Shown: positions 10,001-18,596, counted from the stretch's first letter. The stretch: 64,000 bases of DNA from an uncultured Prevotella sp. (GCA_946415245.1 CAMKRS010000005.1:28718-92717); one strand, 5' to 3'. Notes: generated by a model not told the origin, from the sequence alone. Translations and numbers: made by a program.

Positions 10001-10196
10001 GACGTCGCTCACCATGGTGTTCGGATTGCTACCCCTGGCCCTCGCCACAGGTGTAGGCGCCAATGGCAACCGCTCCCTCGGCGTGGGTGCCATCGGTGGC
10101 ATGCTCATCGGCACCATCGCCCTACTCTTCATCGTTCCCTGCCTCTTCGTCATCTTCCAGACCATCGAGGAAAAGGTGTTCGGTAGGAAAGGCTAA
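7089..10196 (+). CDS. RND multidrug efflux transporter, AcrB/MexB (HAE1) type
   Basis: A 1035-residue inner-membrane proton/drug antiporter. The first helix (LSGVISVLMVLVGVIGL) is followed by the periplasmic porter start EQFPEIAPPTVRIMASYTGA. TM4 carries the paired proton-relay aspartates in GTVVDDAIVVVEAV. The repeat half starts near TTKTGLVPNEDMGTVFINVQ, and the last helices end in the usual FIVPCLFVIFQ region. It pairs with the upstream adaptor, but no outer-membrane factor gene follows, so the pump probably shares a channel encoded elsewhere, perhaps the one at 19.4 kb. Confidence 0.95.
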   Translation: MNVKTFIDRPILSGVISVLMVLVGVIGLSQLALEQFPEIAPPTVRIMASYTGANAETVQKSVVVPLEEAINGVEGMMYMTSNASNNGSGSIGIFFRQGTDPDMAMVNVQNRAATVQGRLPSDVVKSGLTVRKRQTSNIKQIAIYSPDSTFDRAFLANYTKINIEPRLSRIPGVGEVNVMGADYSMRIWLDPLKMARYGLTPSDITQVLNEQNVEVATGTLGAESQNTFQYVLKYRGRYEDEQGYENLVIRSLPSGDVLRIKDIAKVELGSQNYNIIAETNGSPGVNVSINQVAGSNANEIIKQIDREIENIRGSLPPGIVIEDLESKKDFLDASITSVVETLLEALALVILVVFLFLQSWRATIIPAVAIMVSLIATLAVIYAIGFSLNMLTLFALVLVIGTVVDDAIVVVEAVQAKLDEGGQSTYNATIAAMHGITSALVTTTLVFMAVFVPVCFIGGVTGTFYTQFGLTMAIAVGISLFNALTLSPALSALIMRPNASLAEQNKGFKARFNAGFNAVLNRYKSAVAVVIPKRWLAAALVVVAILGLGWMMKTTKTGLVPNEDMGTVFINVQASPGSSLQQTYHILKEVEERIKDLPQLRIYSLIAGNSNNFEQSSSNGNFTLKLKKWGERKGKGDDVQSVVDEIYRRTADIANAKIQVNTQNMLPGFGRINGFELHVQDKHGGTIQDLLTYTNRLIAALNERPEISRAFTNFSLKYPQYRVEVDAALCKRNGVSPSDVLAALSGYIGGSYASNFVRFTKLYRVMVQASPEYRLDTESLNNIFVRTSSGEMSPIGQYLTLTRIYGSETLARFNLFPSIQCGGTAAEGYSSGQAIDAIRETAAEVLPEGYDYEFGGMSREEASAQNTTALVFIICIVFIYLILCALYESLFIPMAVILSVPFGLLGSFLFAHLWGLENNIYMQTGLIMLIGLLSKTAILLTEYASTRRRQGMGIVEAALDAAAVRLRPILMTSLTMVFGLLPLALATGVGANGNRSLGVGAIGGMLIGTIALLFIVPCLFVIFQTIEEKVFGRKG

Positions 10197-10210
10197 TAAT
10201 TTCTAAAAAA

Positions 10211-10242
10211 TTTGGAGGTTTGGGGGGAATGTCGTATATTTG
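10211..10242 (+). promoter_or_regulatory. Promoter, -33 TTTG and -7 TATATTTG
   Basis: TTTG at 10211-10214 and TATATTTG at 10235-10242 are separated by 20 bases and precede the DUF4468 gene. Confidence 0.75.
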
Positions 10243-10278
10243 CAGGCAAAATATAATATTCGACTAACAACTGACAAA

Positions 10279-11037
10279 ATGAGAAAGGCTTTATTTTTGA
10301 TCATTGCCGTCATCTTCACTTTCGGTGGCACGATAAAGGTTCAGGCTCAGGTGATGAAAGCAGCTGACCTGGAGAAGTATGCCAAAAACAAGTATGGTGA
10401 CAAATGGCTCGACGCTGCAGCCAACCTAAGCAAAGGCCTGACGTTTGACAAAAACGAGGCCCTGACCTACCAGCAGGTGATCAAGGTGCCGGGCAAAACG
10501 AGAGAACAGCTCTATGTGGCTCTGAATTACTGGGTGACGGCCACCTTCAAGGACAAGCAGGCCATCACGCTGAACGATAAGGATGCAGGGTGTATCATCG
10601 TATCGTCGACCATCGATGCCATCGCCGACCATACGGGCACGCTCTTCCGCTATGTGGTGAGCATCACACCGGTGATCAAGCTCGACATCAAGGAAGGGAA
10701 GGTGCGTGTGACCTATACCATGCAGAACTATGACGTGCTGAAAGTGGAGGACGGTGGCTGGCTGGGCGGCATCGGTAGCGACAAAGGTGACCAGAACAGA
10801 CGCAATCAGACCATTTACAGCGACGGCAAACGCCTGAAAAACGATAATACCGACCGCAGACTCTACGATGAGCAATGGGAGATCACCAAGCACTATCCCT
10901 TCGTGGAGAAAGATGCCCAGAAGCGCACCTGTTCGAAGGCGCTCGTGATGACACACGCCTACTCGAACGCCATCATCGACAAGGTGGAAGAGGCGCTCAA
11001 GAACGGCATCACCGGTGCCGATGACGATGATTGGTAA
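10279..11037 (+). CDS. DUF4468 domain-containing exported protein
   Basis: A 252-residue protein with a signal peptide ending at VQAQ. The central part (LTYQQVIKVPGKTREQLYVALNYWVT, then IIVSSTIDAI and RYVVSITPVIKLDIKEGKVRVTYTM) matches the DUF4468 domain, a TBP-like fold common in exported Bacteroidetes proteins. No biochemical role is known to me. ATG at 10279 lies 36 bases after a good promoter; an upstream in-frame extension would overlap that promoter. The C-terminus is acidic (GADDDDW). Confidence 0.85.
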   Translation: MRKALFLIIAVIFTFGGTIKVQAQVMKAADLEKYAKNKYGDKWLDAAANLSKGLTFDKNEALTYQQVIKVPGKTREQLYVALNYWVTATFKDKQAITLNDKDAGCIIVSSTIDAIADHTGTLFRYVVSITPVIKLDIKEGKVRVTYTMQNYDVLKVEDGGWLGGIGSDKGDQNRRNQTIYSDGKRLKNDNTDRRLYDEQWEITKHYPFVEKDAQKRTCSKALVMTHAYSNAIIDKVEEALKNGITGADDDDW

Positions 11038-11043
11038 TCGTTT

Positions 11044-12852
11044 TTACCCTTTCTGAATATTCGCTTTCTTGCGCTGATCGTGGTCGAGGATGGTCTTGCG
11101 CATTCGCATCGACTTGGGGGTAACCTCGACGAGCTCGTCCTGCTTGATGTATTCCAGGCACTCCTCGAGACTCATCACCGTCTTAGGCACGATACGCGCC
11201 TTATCATCGGTACCTGAGGCACGGACGTTGGTGAGCTGCTTGGCCTTGCAGACGTTGATCACCAGGTCGTTGTCGTGGACATGCTCGCCTACCACCTGTC
11301 CGGCATAGACATCCTCACCCGGATCGATGAAGAACTTACCGCGATCCTGCAACTTATCGATGGCGTAGGCAAAGGCATTACCCGTATCCATCGAGATCAT
11401 GGAACCATTGACACGACGCTCAATCTCGCCCTTATAAGGCTGGTACTCCTTGAAGCGGTGGGCCATGATGGCCTCGCCCTGAGAGGCTGTCAGCACATTG
11501 GTACGCAGACCGATGATGCCACGTGAGGGGATATTAAACTCGATATTGACGCGTTCGCCCTGGTTCTCCATCGAGGTCATCTCACCCTTACGACGGGTGA
11601 CCATATCAATCATCTTCGAGGCAAACTCCTCGGGGACATTGATGGTGAGCTCTTCAATCGGCTCACACTTCTGTCCGTTGATCTCCTTATAGATCACCTG
11701 GGGCTGGCCTACCTGCAACTCGTAACCCTCGCGACGCATGGTCTCGACGAGTACGGAGAGGTGGAGCACACCACGGCCTGAGACGATCCACTTGTCGGTA
11801 GAGTCCTCGAAAGGTTCTACGTGCAGGGCGAGGTTCTTCTCCAATTCTTTCTCCAGACGGTCGTTGATATGACGCGAGGTGACAAACTTGCCCTCCTTGC
11901 CGAAGAAGGGGGAGTCGTTGATGGTGAAGAGCATCGACATGGTGGGTTCGTCGATGGCGATAGGCGGCAGCGGCTCGGGATTCTCGAGGTCGCAGATGGT
12001 ATCGCCAATCTCAAACTTCTCGAGTCCGATGACGGCACAGATATCGCCGCAATCGACACTCTCGGTACGGACGTGACCCATGCCCTCGAAGGTGTGGAGT
12101 TCCTTGATCTTGGTCTTCTCCATCGTACCGTCGCGGTGGGCTATCGTCACCTGCATGCCATCTTTGAGCTGTCCGCGGTGTACACGTCCCACGGCGATAC
12201 GGCCCTGATAGCTCGAATAATCGAGTGAGGTGATGAGCATCTGGGGGGTACCCTCAATCTGCTCGGGGGCGGGAATCACCTCGAGGATCTTATCTAATAA
12301 ATAGGTAATGTCGGTTGTGGGCTTGTTGAAGTCCTCACCCATCCAGCCGTTCTTGGCAGAGCCGTAGACCACAGGGAAGTCGAGTTGGTCCTCGGTGGCA
12401 TTGAGTGAGAACATGAGGTCGAACACCATCTCGTAGACCTCCTCAGGACGACAGTTGGGCTTGTCGACCTTGTTGACCACAACGATGGGTTTCAGACCGA
12501 TCTGGAGGGCTTTTTGCAGTACGAAGCGTGTCTGGGGCATCGGACCCTCGAAGGCATCGACGAGCAACAGGCAGCCGTCGGCCATATTCAACACACGCTC
12601 TACCTCGCCACCAAAGTCGGAGTGTCCCGGGGTATCGATGATATTGATCTTGACGCCTTTCCAGTTGATACTGACGTTTTTCGATAGAATGGTGATACCA
12701 CGTTCACGTTCCAGGTCGTTGGCATCCAATACCTGATTGCTGAGATTCTGTCCCTCACGGAAGAGATTTCCAGCGAGCATCATCTTGTCGACGAGTGTGG
12801 TTTTACCATGGTCGACATGCGCTATAATAGCAATGTTTCTGATATCCTGCAT
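11044..12852 (-). CDS. typA: Translational GTPase TypA/BipA
   Basis: A 602-residue ribosome-associated GTPase of the EF-G family, involved in stress response and ribosome assembly. The P-loop [10 protein letters not shown] lies at residues 11-20. [14 protein letters not shown] and NKVDKP give the other GTP motifs. EF-G-like domains and the TypA-specific C-terminus follow. ATG at 12852 gives the family start [17 protein letters not shown]; a longer reading to 13029 would run through promoter sequence. The stop lies seven bases from the convergent DUF4468 gene. Confidence 0.96.
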   Translation of the reverse strand: MQDIRNIAIIAHVDHGKTTLVDKMMLAGNLFREGQNLSNQVLDANDLERERGITILSKNVSINWKGVKINIIDTPGHSDFGGEVERVLNMADGCLLLVDAFEGPMPQTRFVLQKALQIGLKPIVVVNKVDKPNCRPEEVYEMVFDLMFSLNATEDQLDFPVVYGSAKNGWMGEDFNKPTTDITYLLDKILEVIPAPEQIEGTPQMLITSLDYSSYQGRIAVGRVHRGQLKDGMQVTIAHRDGTMEKTKIKELHTFEGMGHVRTESVDCGDICAVIGLEKFEIGDTICDLENPEPLPPIAIDEPTMSMLFTINDSPFFGKEGKFVTSRHINDRLEKELEKNLALHVEPFEDSTDKWIVSGRGVLHLSVLVETMRREGYELQVGQPQVIYKEINGQKCEPIEELTINVPEEFASKMIDMVTRRKGEMTSMENQGERVNIEFNIPSRGIIGLRTNVLTASQGEAIMAHRFKEYQPYKGEIERRVNGSMISMDTGNAFAYAIDKLQDRGKFFIDPGEDVYAGQVVGEHVHDNDLVINVCKAKQLTNVRASGTDDKARIVPKTVMSLEECLEYIKQDELVEVTPKSMRMRKTILDHDQRKKANIQKG

Positions 12853-12876
12853 ACTGATTTTCTTGTTTTGCGGGTG

Positions 12877-12884
12877 CAAAGGTA
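12877..12884 (-). promoter_or_regulatory. -7 element of typA
   Basis: TACCTTTG on the minus strand, 24 bases before the typA ATG. Confidence 0.65.
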
Positions 12885-12902
12885 CAAATTTTCTTGGAAT
12901 TA

Positions 12903-12934
12903 TTTGTGGAAATGGGAAAAAAGTTGTACCTTTG
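12903..12934 (+). promoter_or_regulatory. Promoter of rpsO
   Basis: TTTG at 12903-12906 and TACCTTTG at 12927-12934 with a 20-base spacer. The transcript would have a leader of roughly 100 bases, long enough for autoregulation by S15. Confidence 0.75.
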
Positions 12935-13045
12935 CAGCCGCATTTCGGAAAATCCGGAGCATTTGACGACGTAAACCGGCTGGTGATTAGGTCGAAAAGG
13001 CGTCTGAAAGATGTATATGCAAACAACATTTAATCACTTTAAATT

Positions 13046-13315
13046 ATGTATTTAGACAAAGCTAAGAAAGAGGAAATCTTCGGTAAGTATGGTAAGGGTA
13101 CCACAGATACCGGTTCTGCAGAGGCTCAGATCGCCCTGTTCAGCTATCGTATCTCTCACCTGACCGAGCACCTGAAGAAGAATCACAAGGACCACAACAC
13201 TGCCCGCTCACTGACCATGCTGGTAGGTAAGCGCCGTAAGTTGCTGAAGTACCTGTACAATAACGACATCAATCGTTATCGTGCTATCATCAAGGCCCTG
13301 GGTCTTAGAAAATAA
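13046..13315 (+). CDS. rpsO: 30S ribosomal protein S15
   Basis: An 89-residue primary 16S rRNA-binding protein of the small-subunit platform. The family motifs TGSAEAQIALFSYRISHLTEHLKKN and GKRRKLLKYL are intact. It is a single-gene unit with its own promoter and a strong terminator. The long untranslated leader is consistent with, but does not prove, S15 feedback control of its own mRNA. Confidence 0.98.
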   Translation: MYLDKAKKEEIFGKYGKGTTDTGSAEAQIALFSYRISHLTEHLKKNHKDHNTARSLTMLVGKRRKLLKYLYNNDINRYRAIIKALGLRK

Positions 13316-13322
13316 GAAAGAG

Positions 13323-13358
13323 AAAAGCCTCGCTGAAAAGCGGGGCTTTATTTTTTTT
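13323..13358 (+). terminator. Rho-independent terminator of rpsO
   Basis: Stem AAGCCTCGCT / AGCGGGGCTT with a GAAA loop and a run of T. It overlaps the 3' end of the convergent folK gene. Confidence 0.9.
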
Positions 13359-13809
13359 GTATCTCACGAAGCGGGATCATCACGAAGTCGCGCTGCTCCA
13401 TCAGGGGATGCGGGATTTTCAGGTCGGGCTCGTCGATGGTAAGATCGTCGTAGAGCAGGATGTCGATGTCGATGGGACGATCTTTGTAGAGTGAAGAGTG
13501 AAGAGTGAAGAGTGAAGAGTTTTTGCGGCGCGTAGCGTGAACTTTGGTCTTACCAAGTTCGCGCTCTATTTTTTGGGTCGCTTTGAGCACTTCACGAGGG
13601 GTAAGGGTGGTTTCGCAGAGAATAACGGCATTCAGGAATGCGTTCTTTGACTGGAATCCCCAAGGCTCGGTCTCGATAAATGAAGAGCGGCGAACGACTT
13701 CGCCTACCCTTTCATGAATCAGGGCAATGGATCGCTCAAGATTGGCGTTTCTGTCGCCGAGATTACTCCCCAGCCCTAAATATACCTTATGCCTCCCTTC
13801 ACTATTCAC
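13348..13809 (-). CDS. folK: 2-amino-4-hydroxy-6-hydroxymethyldihydropteridine pyrophosphokinase
   Basis: HPPK transfers pyrophosphate from ATP to the pterin precursor of folate. The 153-residue protein has YLGLGSNLGDR, ETEPWGFQSKNAFLNAV, and the catalytic region RPIDIDILLYDD followed by IPHPLMEQRDFV. Eleven residues (NSSLFTLHSSL) just before the RPIDIDI motif are encoded by a GAAGAGT array and are extra to the family. The best start is GTG at 13809, which itself lies in a CTATTCA array. It is the last gene of the ftsX operon, ten bases after queA. Confidence 0.93.
   Translation of the reverse strand: MNSEGRHKVYLGLGSNLGDRNANLERSIALIHERVGEVVRRSSFIETEPWGFQSKNAFLNAVILCETTLTPREVLKATQKIERELGKTKVHATRRKNSSLFTLHSSLYKDRPIDIDILLYDDLTIDEPDLKIPHPLMEQRDFVMIPLREIQKK
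13488..13520. repeat. Heptanucleotide array, GAAGAGT type, in folK
   Basis: About four perfect GAAGAGT units lie within the coding sequence, before the catalytic aspartates. Confidence 0.9.
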
Positions 13810-13819
13810 TATTCACTAT
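13798..13819. repeat. Heptanucleotide array, CTATTCA type, at the folK start
   Basis: About three units (GTGAATA on the coding strand) supply the folK GTG start codon and fill the queA-folK gap. Confidence 0.8.
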
Positions 13820-14938
13820 TTAGTCATCCACTATCAGCATCGCATCGCCGAAGCAGCCGAATTTATAGCCCAGGCTGACGGCTTTACGGTAGGCCTCATA
13901 TACGAGGTCGTAGCCACCGAAGGAACACTCCGTCATCATCATCGTTGACTCAGGATGATAGAAATTACCGATCAGGGCATTCGACAGTCCGAAGTCGTAA
14001 GGCGGGAAGATGAACTTATTGGTCCATCCATCGAACTCCTTCAACAGTCCGTCGGTACCTACTGCCGTCTCTGTGGCGCGGGCGGTGCTGACACCTACCA
14101 CGCAGACACGATGTCCTGCCTCCTTGGTCTTATTGACGATATCGCAAGCCTCCTTGCGGATGATCACCTGCTCGGAGTTCATCTTGTGCTTCGTCAGGTC
14201 TTCCACCTCGATGGAGTCGAAATTGCCCAAGCCGCAGTGCAGGGTGACATAGGCGAAGTTGATACCCTTGATCTCCATACGCTTCATCAGCTCGCGGCTG
14301 AAATGCAGACCGGTAGACGGTGCAGTGACAGCACCCTCGTTACGGGCATAGATGGTCTGGAAGTTATCCATATCCTCGGGTGTTGCCGGACGCTTGTCGA
14401 CAACATAGCGAGGCAGCGGAGCCTCACCGAGGGCAAATAGTTCTCTCTTGAACTCATCGTGCGGACAGTCGTAGAGGAATCGCAGGGTTCGTCCGCGACT
14501 GGTGGTATTGTCGATGACCTCTGCCACCATCGGACCATCCTCCTCGAAGAAGAGCTTGTTGCCGATACGGATCTTTCGGGCAGGCTCTACCAGCACATCC
14601 CACAGACGCAGTTCCTCGTTGAGCTCACGCAACAGGAACACCTCGATCTTGGCATCGGTCTTTTCCTTGGTGCCGTAGAGACGAGCTGGGAACACCTGGG
14701 TGTCGTTGAAGATAAACGTGTCTTCCTCGTCGAAATAGTCGAGCACATTGCGGAAATCGAGGAATACGGGGTTTCCCTCCTTATCCTTCAAGTCCTCACC
14801 ATTCTCGTCCTTCTGATAGGTTTCGATACGCTCACTCTTACGGTGAATCACCATCAGGCGGCATTCATCACGATGATAACTGGGCTCAAGAGCCACCAAA
14901 TTCTCAGGCAGTTTGAATTTGAATTGCGATAATTTCAT
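13820..14938 (-). CDS. queA: S-adenosylmethionine:tRNA ribosyltransferase-isomerase
   Basis: QueA moves the ribosyl part of SAM onto preQ1 in tRNA to form epoxyqueuosine. The 372-residue protein begins MKLSQFKFKLPENLVALEPSYHRDECRLMV and contains EGAVTAPSTGLHFS and YVTLHCGLGNFDSIEVEDL, which are family signatures. It lies four bases after truB in the ftsX operon. Bacteroidetes QueA proteins are often somewhat longer than the E. coli one, and this length fits. Confidence 0.96.
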   Translation of the reverse strand: MKLSQFKFKLPENLVALEPSYHRDECRLMVIHRKSERIETYQKDENGEDLKDKEGNPVFLDFRNVLDYFDEEDTFIFNDTQVFPARLYGTKEKTDAKIEVFLLRELNEELRLWDVLVEPARKIRIGNKLFFEEDGPMVAEVIDNTTSRGRTLRFLYDCPHDEFKRELFALGEAPLPRYVVDKRPATPEDMDNFQTIYARNEGAVTAPSTGLHFSRELMKRMEIKGINFAYVTLHCGLGNFDSIEVEDLTKHKMNSEQVIIRKEACDIVNKTKEAGHRVCVVGVSTARATETAVGTDGLLKEFDGWTNKFIFPPYDFGLSNALIGNFYHPESTMMMTECSFGGYDLVYEAYRKAVSLGYKFGCFGDAMLIVDD

Positions 14939-14941
14939 ATG

Positions 14942-15637
14942 TTATATTATATTTTTTTCAAGCCATGCGGGGAAGTCGTCGAAGGTCAGACAGTCCTCGA
15001 TGCGTACATCTCCCACGCGGGTTCTGCAGAGTGCCGTCAGGAAGGCCCCGCTACCTAAGGCAGCACCGATATCACGGGCCAACGAACGGATATAGGTTCC
15101 TTTGCCACACACCACACGGATGGACATCTGCATGGTGTCGGGGTTGAAATCAGTCAGTTCTATCTCGTCGATATGGATGGGCTTCGGTGCCAGTTCCACA
15201 TCGCGCCCCTTCCGCGCCAGTTCGTACGCCCTGTCGCCAGCCACCATACAGGCGGAATAAAGCGGTGGACGCTGCATGATATCGCCAACGAACTGCGGCA
15301 GGGTCCGCTCTATCAGCTCGCGGGTGATATGACGCGTGGGATAGGTATAGTCTACGGTATGCTCACGGTCGTAGCTGGCAGTGGTAGCTCCCAGCTGCAA
15401 CGTGGCGGTATACTCCTTGGTATGTCGCTGCAACGACTCGATGTTCTTTGTTTCCTTTCCTGTGCAGAGTATCAGCACCCCCGTTGCCAGAGGGTCGAGG
15501 GTTCCGGCATGCCCCATCTTCACCCGCTTTACGTGCAGACGTTTCGACACGAGGTAGCGGATATGTGCCAAGGCCCCAAAGCTAGACATGCGATAGGGCT
15601 TGTTGATATAGATGAGGGCACCTTCCTGGAAATTCAT
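14942..15637 (-). CDS. truB: tRNA pseudouridine(55) synthase
   Basis: TruB makes pseudouridine 55 in the T loop of tRNAs. The 231-residue protein has the catalytic motif KMGHAGTLDPLATGVL with Asp48 and the second motif RPPLYSACMVAGDRAYELAR. KGTYIRSLARDIG completes the core. The ATG abuts the uppP stop codon, so the two are probably translated from one message. Confidence 0.96.
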   Translation of the reverse strand: MNFQEGALIYINKPYRMSSFGALAHIRYLVSKRLHVKRVKMGHAGTLDPLATGVLILCTGKETKNIESLQRHTKEYTATLQLGATTASYDREHTVDYTYPTRHITRELIERTLPQFVGDIMQRPPLYSACMVAGDRAYELARKGRDVELAPKPIHIDEIELTDFNPDTMQMSIRVVCGKGTYIRSLARDIGAALGSGAFLTALCRTRVGDVRIEDCLTFDDFPAWLEKNII

Positions 15638-16495
15638 TTAATCTACCATTGCAAGTGAGTGACCTGTCAGCAGCAGGATGATGATAATGCCACCGACGAT
15701 AATGCGATAGATTCCAAAGGCCTTGAAGCCATATTTGGAGAGGAAGGACACGAACCACTTCATGGCCAGCAGAGCCACGATGAAGGCAACGACACATCCC
15801 AGGATCAGCATGGTGATGTTGTGGGAAGTGGCCCATGCTGCATCGTCCTTCAACAGGTCGAGCAGATCTAACAGCGTTGCTCCTGCCATTGTGGGAACAG
15901 CCAGGAAGAAGGAGAACTCTGCGGCACGCTTGCGGGTCAGACCCTGCGCCATACCACCAACGATGGTTGCCATAGAGCGCGACACACCGGGAATCACCGA
16001 GATACACTGGAAGAGACCGATGTTGAAAGCCCGTTTCTCCGTGACTTTGTTGGCGTCGGAGCCTTTATTGAATATCTTGTCACAATACAGCATGAAGATA
16101 CCACCCAGCACCAGCATGACTGCCACTACTTCCACGCTATCCAGCAGCCAATCGAGCAGGCCAGACTTCTTTGCCAGCAAGCCGATGACTACTGCGGGAA
16201 TGACACCCACAATGAGCAGCCAGTAGAAATAGAACTTATGACGCAGCTTCTGAAACAGGCTGCTGCCCTCGGGAGCGGGGGTGTTGTCGAAATGGAAGAA
16301 ACGTTTCCAATAGAGGCATACCACCGAGAGGATGGCGCCAAACTGAATGATAAACGTAAACGCGTGGACGAAGGGGTCGCCCTGCTGAATTCCCAGAAGA
16401 TTCTGGGTAATAATCATGTGCCCCGTGGAAGAAACAGGCAGGAACTCTGTCAGTCCTTCGACGATGGCGATAATGACGGTTTCAATCCAATCCAT
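15638..16495 (-). CDS. uppP: Undecaprenyl-diphosphatase
   Basis: UppP (BacA) dephosphorylates undecaprenyl pyrophosphate to recycle the cell-wall lipid carrier in the inner membrane. The 285-residue protein has about eight hydrophobic segments. The motifs VEGLTEFLPVSSTGH (Glu13 and Glu17) and PGVSRSMATIVGGM form the active site. Its place between ftsX-DUF3098 and truB matches the gene order I recall from other Bacteroidales. Confidence 0.95.
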   Translation of the reverse strand: MDWIETVIIAIVEGLTEFLPVSSTGHMIITQNLLGIQQGDPFVHAFTFIIQFGAILSVVCLYWKRFFHFDNTPAPEGSSLFQKLRHKFYFYWLLIVGVIPAVVIGLLAKKSGLLDWLLDSVEVVAVMLVLGGIFMLYCDKIFNKGSDANKVTEKRAFNIGLFQCISVIPGVSRSMATIVGGMAQGLTRKRAAEFSFFLAVPTMAGATLLDLLDLLKDDAAWATSHNITMLILGCVVAFIVALLAMKWFVSFLSKYGFKAFGIYRIIVGGIIIILLLTGHSLAMVD

Positions 16496-16500
16496 TCTAC

Positions 16501-16761
16501 TTACTCCTTCTCTCCTGACTCCTGACTCCTGTTAGCTTTCTCCTTCGGCTTACGCACCACAGCGTAGATCATCGACACAAAGCCTATCAGACACACGATC
16601 GGTGCCACTTTGGTGCGGCGGACACTGAAAATATCGGGTTCATACACCGTATCACTCGATCCAGGACCCGTCATCAGCAGAAAGCCGATTACCACTATCA
16701 ACATCCCCACAGCCAGGAGGATGAAGTTCATCTTATCAAATGCAAAATCTCTTTTATCCAT
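16501..16761 (-). CDS. DUF3098 small membrane protein
   Basis: An 86-residue protein with two hydrophobic segments (FILLAVGMLIVVIGFLLMTG and VAPIVCLIGFVSMIYAVV) and the conserved family feature ending in RRTKVAPI. Its function is unknown. It is always close to ftsX in Bacteroidetes as far as I know. The hydrophilic tail NRSQESGEKE is encoded by an AGGAGTC-type array at 16509-16532, so the C-terminus has been altered by the repeat. Confidence 0.85.
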   Translation of the reverse strand: MDKRDFAFDKMNFILLAVGMLIVVIGFLLMTGPGSSDTVYEPDIFSVRRTKVAPIVCLIGFVSMIYAVVRKPKEKANRSQESGEKE

Positions 16762-16768
16762 ATTTAAT

Positions 16769-16805
16769 TATTCACTATTCACTCTTCACTCTTCACTCTT
16801 CACTA
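16769..16805. repeat. Heptanucleotide arrays between ftsX and DUF3098
   Basis: TTCACTA units pass into TTCACTC units. The end of the array overlaps the ftsX stop. Confidence 0.8.
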
Positions 16806-17681
16806 AATCCTGTACAGCTCTCCCGCACTCATCTTCAGGAACTTGTTCACCGAGATCCACGAACAGATAAACGTGATGATAAGTCCGAAGAGCAACACGG
16901 CTATGGCGGTTATCGTCAGTTCACGCCAGGTGATGATGTTGAGGATGTTCGGCTCGAAGGTGTAGAGGGCGTAGACACCGGCTCCCAGTACGATAATAGC
17001 CAATATAGCGGCGATGACACCTACCACAATGGCCTGTCGGATAAACGGTCTGCGGATAAAGGCCCACGAGGCTCCCACCAGTTTCATGGTGTGGATGAGG
17101 AACCGTCGGGAATAGACACTCAGGCGCACCGTGTTGTTGATGAGTGAGAACGAGACGAATGTCAACAGTGCTGCCAACACCAAGAGGATGATATTCATAC
17201 GTCCCAGGTTCATGTTCACATTGTCCATCAGGTCCTCCTGATAGGCCACATCCGTCACCTTCGGGTTTTTCTGCAACTCGTAGACAATCCATTTCAACGA
17301 GTCGTGGTTGGCATAGTCCGACTTCAGCTGCAGCTCGAGGGTAGCCACAAAGGGATTGGCGCCCAGAAATTCCGAGGGATCGGAACCCATGGCTTCCGTC
17401 TGCTCCTTGAGGGCCTGCTCCTTGCTGACGTAGTCGATGTTACGGGAATAGGGACGGTGGTAGAGGTCGCGACAAAGGCGCTTGGCCTCGTTGACACTCA
17501 CATCGTCACCCAGCATCACAGTCACCGTCAGGTTCTCCTTCACCCATGCCGACAGGTTTCGCGATGTCAGCACGGAGAACACAATGATTCCCAACAGCAC
17601 CAGCACCATGGCTGTACTGATACACAAGGTGACCCACTGCACACCACGCCGGCTGCCAGTCTTCTTCTTGCGTTTTTTCAT
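16803..17681 (-). CDS. ftsX: Cell division protein FtsX
   Basis: FtsX is the membrane subunit of the FtsEX complex that activates peptidoglycan hydrolases at the septum. The 292-residue protein has a basic N-terminus, one membrane segment (VTLCISTAMVLVLLGIIVFS), a large periplasmic loop (KENLTVTVMLGDDVSVNEAKRL to MDNVNMNLGRM) and three further helices. ftsE is not in the window. It is the first gene of a six-gene operon running to folK and has a good promoter. Confidence 0.93.
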   Translation of the reverse strand: MKKRKKKTGSRRGVQWVTLCISTAMVLVLLGIIVFSVLTSRNLSAWVKENLTVTVMLGDDVSVNEAKRLCRDLYHRPYSRNIDYVSKEQALKEQTEAMGSDPSEFLGANPFVATLELQLKSDYANHDSLKWIVYELQKNPKVTDVAYQEDLMDNVNMNLGRMNIILLVLAALLTFVSFSLINNTVRLSVYSRRFLIHTMKLVGASWAFIRRPFIRQAIVVGVIAAILAIIVLGAGVYALYTFEPNILNIITWRELTITAIAVLLFGLIITFICSWISVNKFLKMSAGELYRI

Positions 17682-17712
17682 TTACTTTTTAAATACGTAC
17701 GTAATCGAGCTG

Positions 17713-17744
17713 CAAAGATACAACAATTTAAAACGAAATCCAAA
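17713..17744 (-). promoter_or_regulatory. Promoter of the ftsX operon
   Basis: On the minus strand TTTG at 17741-17744 and TATCTTTG at 17713-17720, separated by 20 bases. Confidence 0.75.
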
Positions 17745-17762
17745 TATTTTCGTTTTTTTTAG

Positions 17763-17770
17763 TACCTTTG
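17763..17770 (+). promoter_or_regulatory. -7 element of the radical SAM gene
   Basis: TACCTTTG lies only eight bases before the ATG, so the transcript would have almost no leader. Confidence 0.65.
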
Positions 17771-17778
17771 CAGCCGTT

Positions 17779-18567
17779 ATGAGTACAATTATCTATCCCT
17801 CGCCCATCTTCGGCCCCGTTCATAGTCGTCGACTGGGCATTTCACTCGGCATCAACCTCATGCCTGCCGATGGTAAGATCTGCACGTTCAACTGCATCTA
17901 TTGCGAATGCGGTCTGAACGAGGACCACCGTCCTACCCTGCCCCGTCCCTCACGGGAACTCGTGGCCCAGAAACTGGAAGAGAAACTGCAAGAGATGGCG
18001 ACTGAGGGACAGGTGCCTGATGTACTGACTTTTGCCGGTAATGGCGAGCCCACCTGTCATCCGCACTTTGCAGAGATCATCGACGATACCATCCGCCTGC
18101 GCGATCACTATTGTCCGAAGGCGAAGGTGTCGGTATTGAGCAATTCCACAACGATTCACCGTCAGGAGGTGCACGATGCCCTGATGCGGGTGGATAACAA
18201 CATCCTGAAACTCGACACCGTCGACCCTATATATATAAATAAGGTGGACCAGCCGGTGGTGCCCTACGATGTCAAGGATATCATCGAAGGGCTGAAGGCC
18301 TTCCAGGGACATGTCATCATTCAGACGATGTTTATGGGAGGACAGGAGTCAGGAGACAGGAGTCAGGAGTCAGTAGATAATACTGGAGAGGCGTTTGTGG
18401 GGCCTTGGCTCGAGGCAGTAAAGGAAATCAAGCCTCAGCAGGTGATGATCTATACCATTGATCGTGAGACCCCCACAAAGGGTCTGCTCAAAGCGACTCA
18501 CGAACAACTCGACCAGATACGTGACAGGGTGATTGCAGCAGGCATTCCCTGTTCTGCCTCCTACTAA
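17779..18567 (+). CDS. Radical SAM protein
   Basis: A 262-residue iron-sulfur enzyme of unknown substrate. Cys35, Cys39 and Cys42 in ICTFNCIYCECG form the CX3CX2C cluster site; FAGNGEPTCHP resembles the GGEP motif that binds SAM. The family (PSPIFGPVHSRRLGISLGIN) is common in Bacteroidetes. An AGGAGTC-type array encodes the in-frame extra segment GQESGDRSQESVDN near residue 190. ATG at 17779 is chosen because the promoter lies just upstream and longer readings enter ftsX. Confidence 0.9.
   Translation: MSTIIYPSPIFGPVHSRRLGISLGINLMPADGKICTFNCIYCECGLNEDHRPTLPRPSRELVAQKLEEKLQEMATEGQVPDVLTFAGNGEPTCHPHFAEIIDDTIRLRDHYCPKAKVSVLSNSTTIHRQEVHDALMRVDNNILKLDTVDPIYINKVDQPVVPYDVKDIIEGLKAFQGHVIIQTMFMGGQESGDRSQESVDNTGEAFVGPWLEAVKEIKPQQVMIYTIDRETPTKGLLKATHEQLDQIRDRVIAAGIPCSASY
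18339..18378. repeat. Heptanucleotide array, AGGAGTC type, in the radical SAM gene
   Basis: Array followed by AGTAGATAATACTGGAGAGG, which resembles the left part of the composite core seen in cca. Confidence 0.8.
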
Positions 18568-18596
18568 AAGCCCCCGCAGTTGCGGGGGCTTTTTAT
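18566..18596. terminator. Bidirectional terminator
   Basis: Perfect stem AGCCCCCGCA / TGCGGGGGCT with flanking A and T runs, shared by the radical SAM gene and the convergent lpxA. Confidence 0.93.

Noticed and set aside
11044..13029. N-terminal extension of typA to 13029
   Set aside because: It would contain both intergenic promoters; the family begins [16 protein letters not shown] at 12852.
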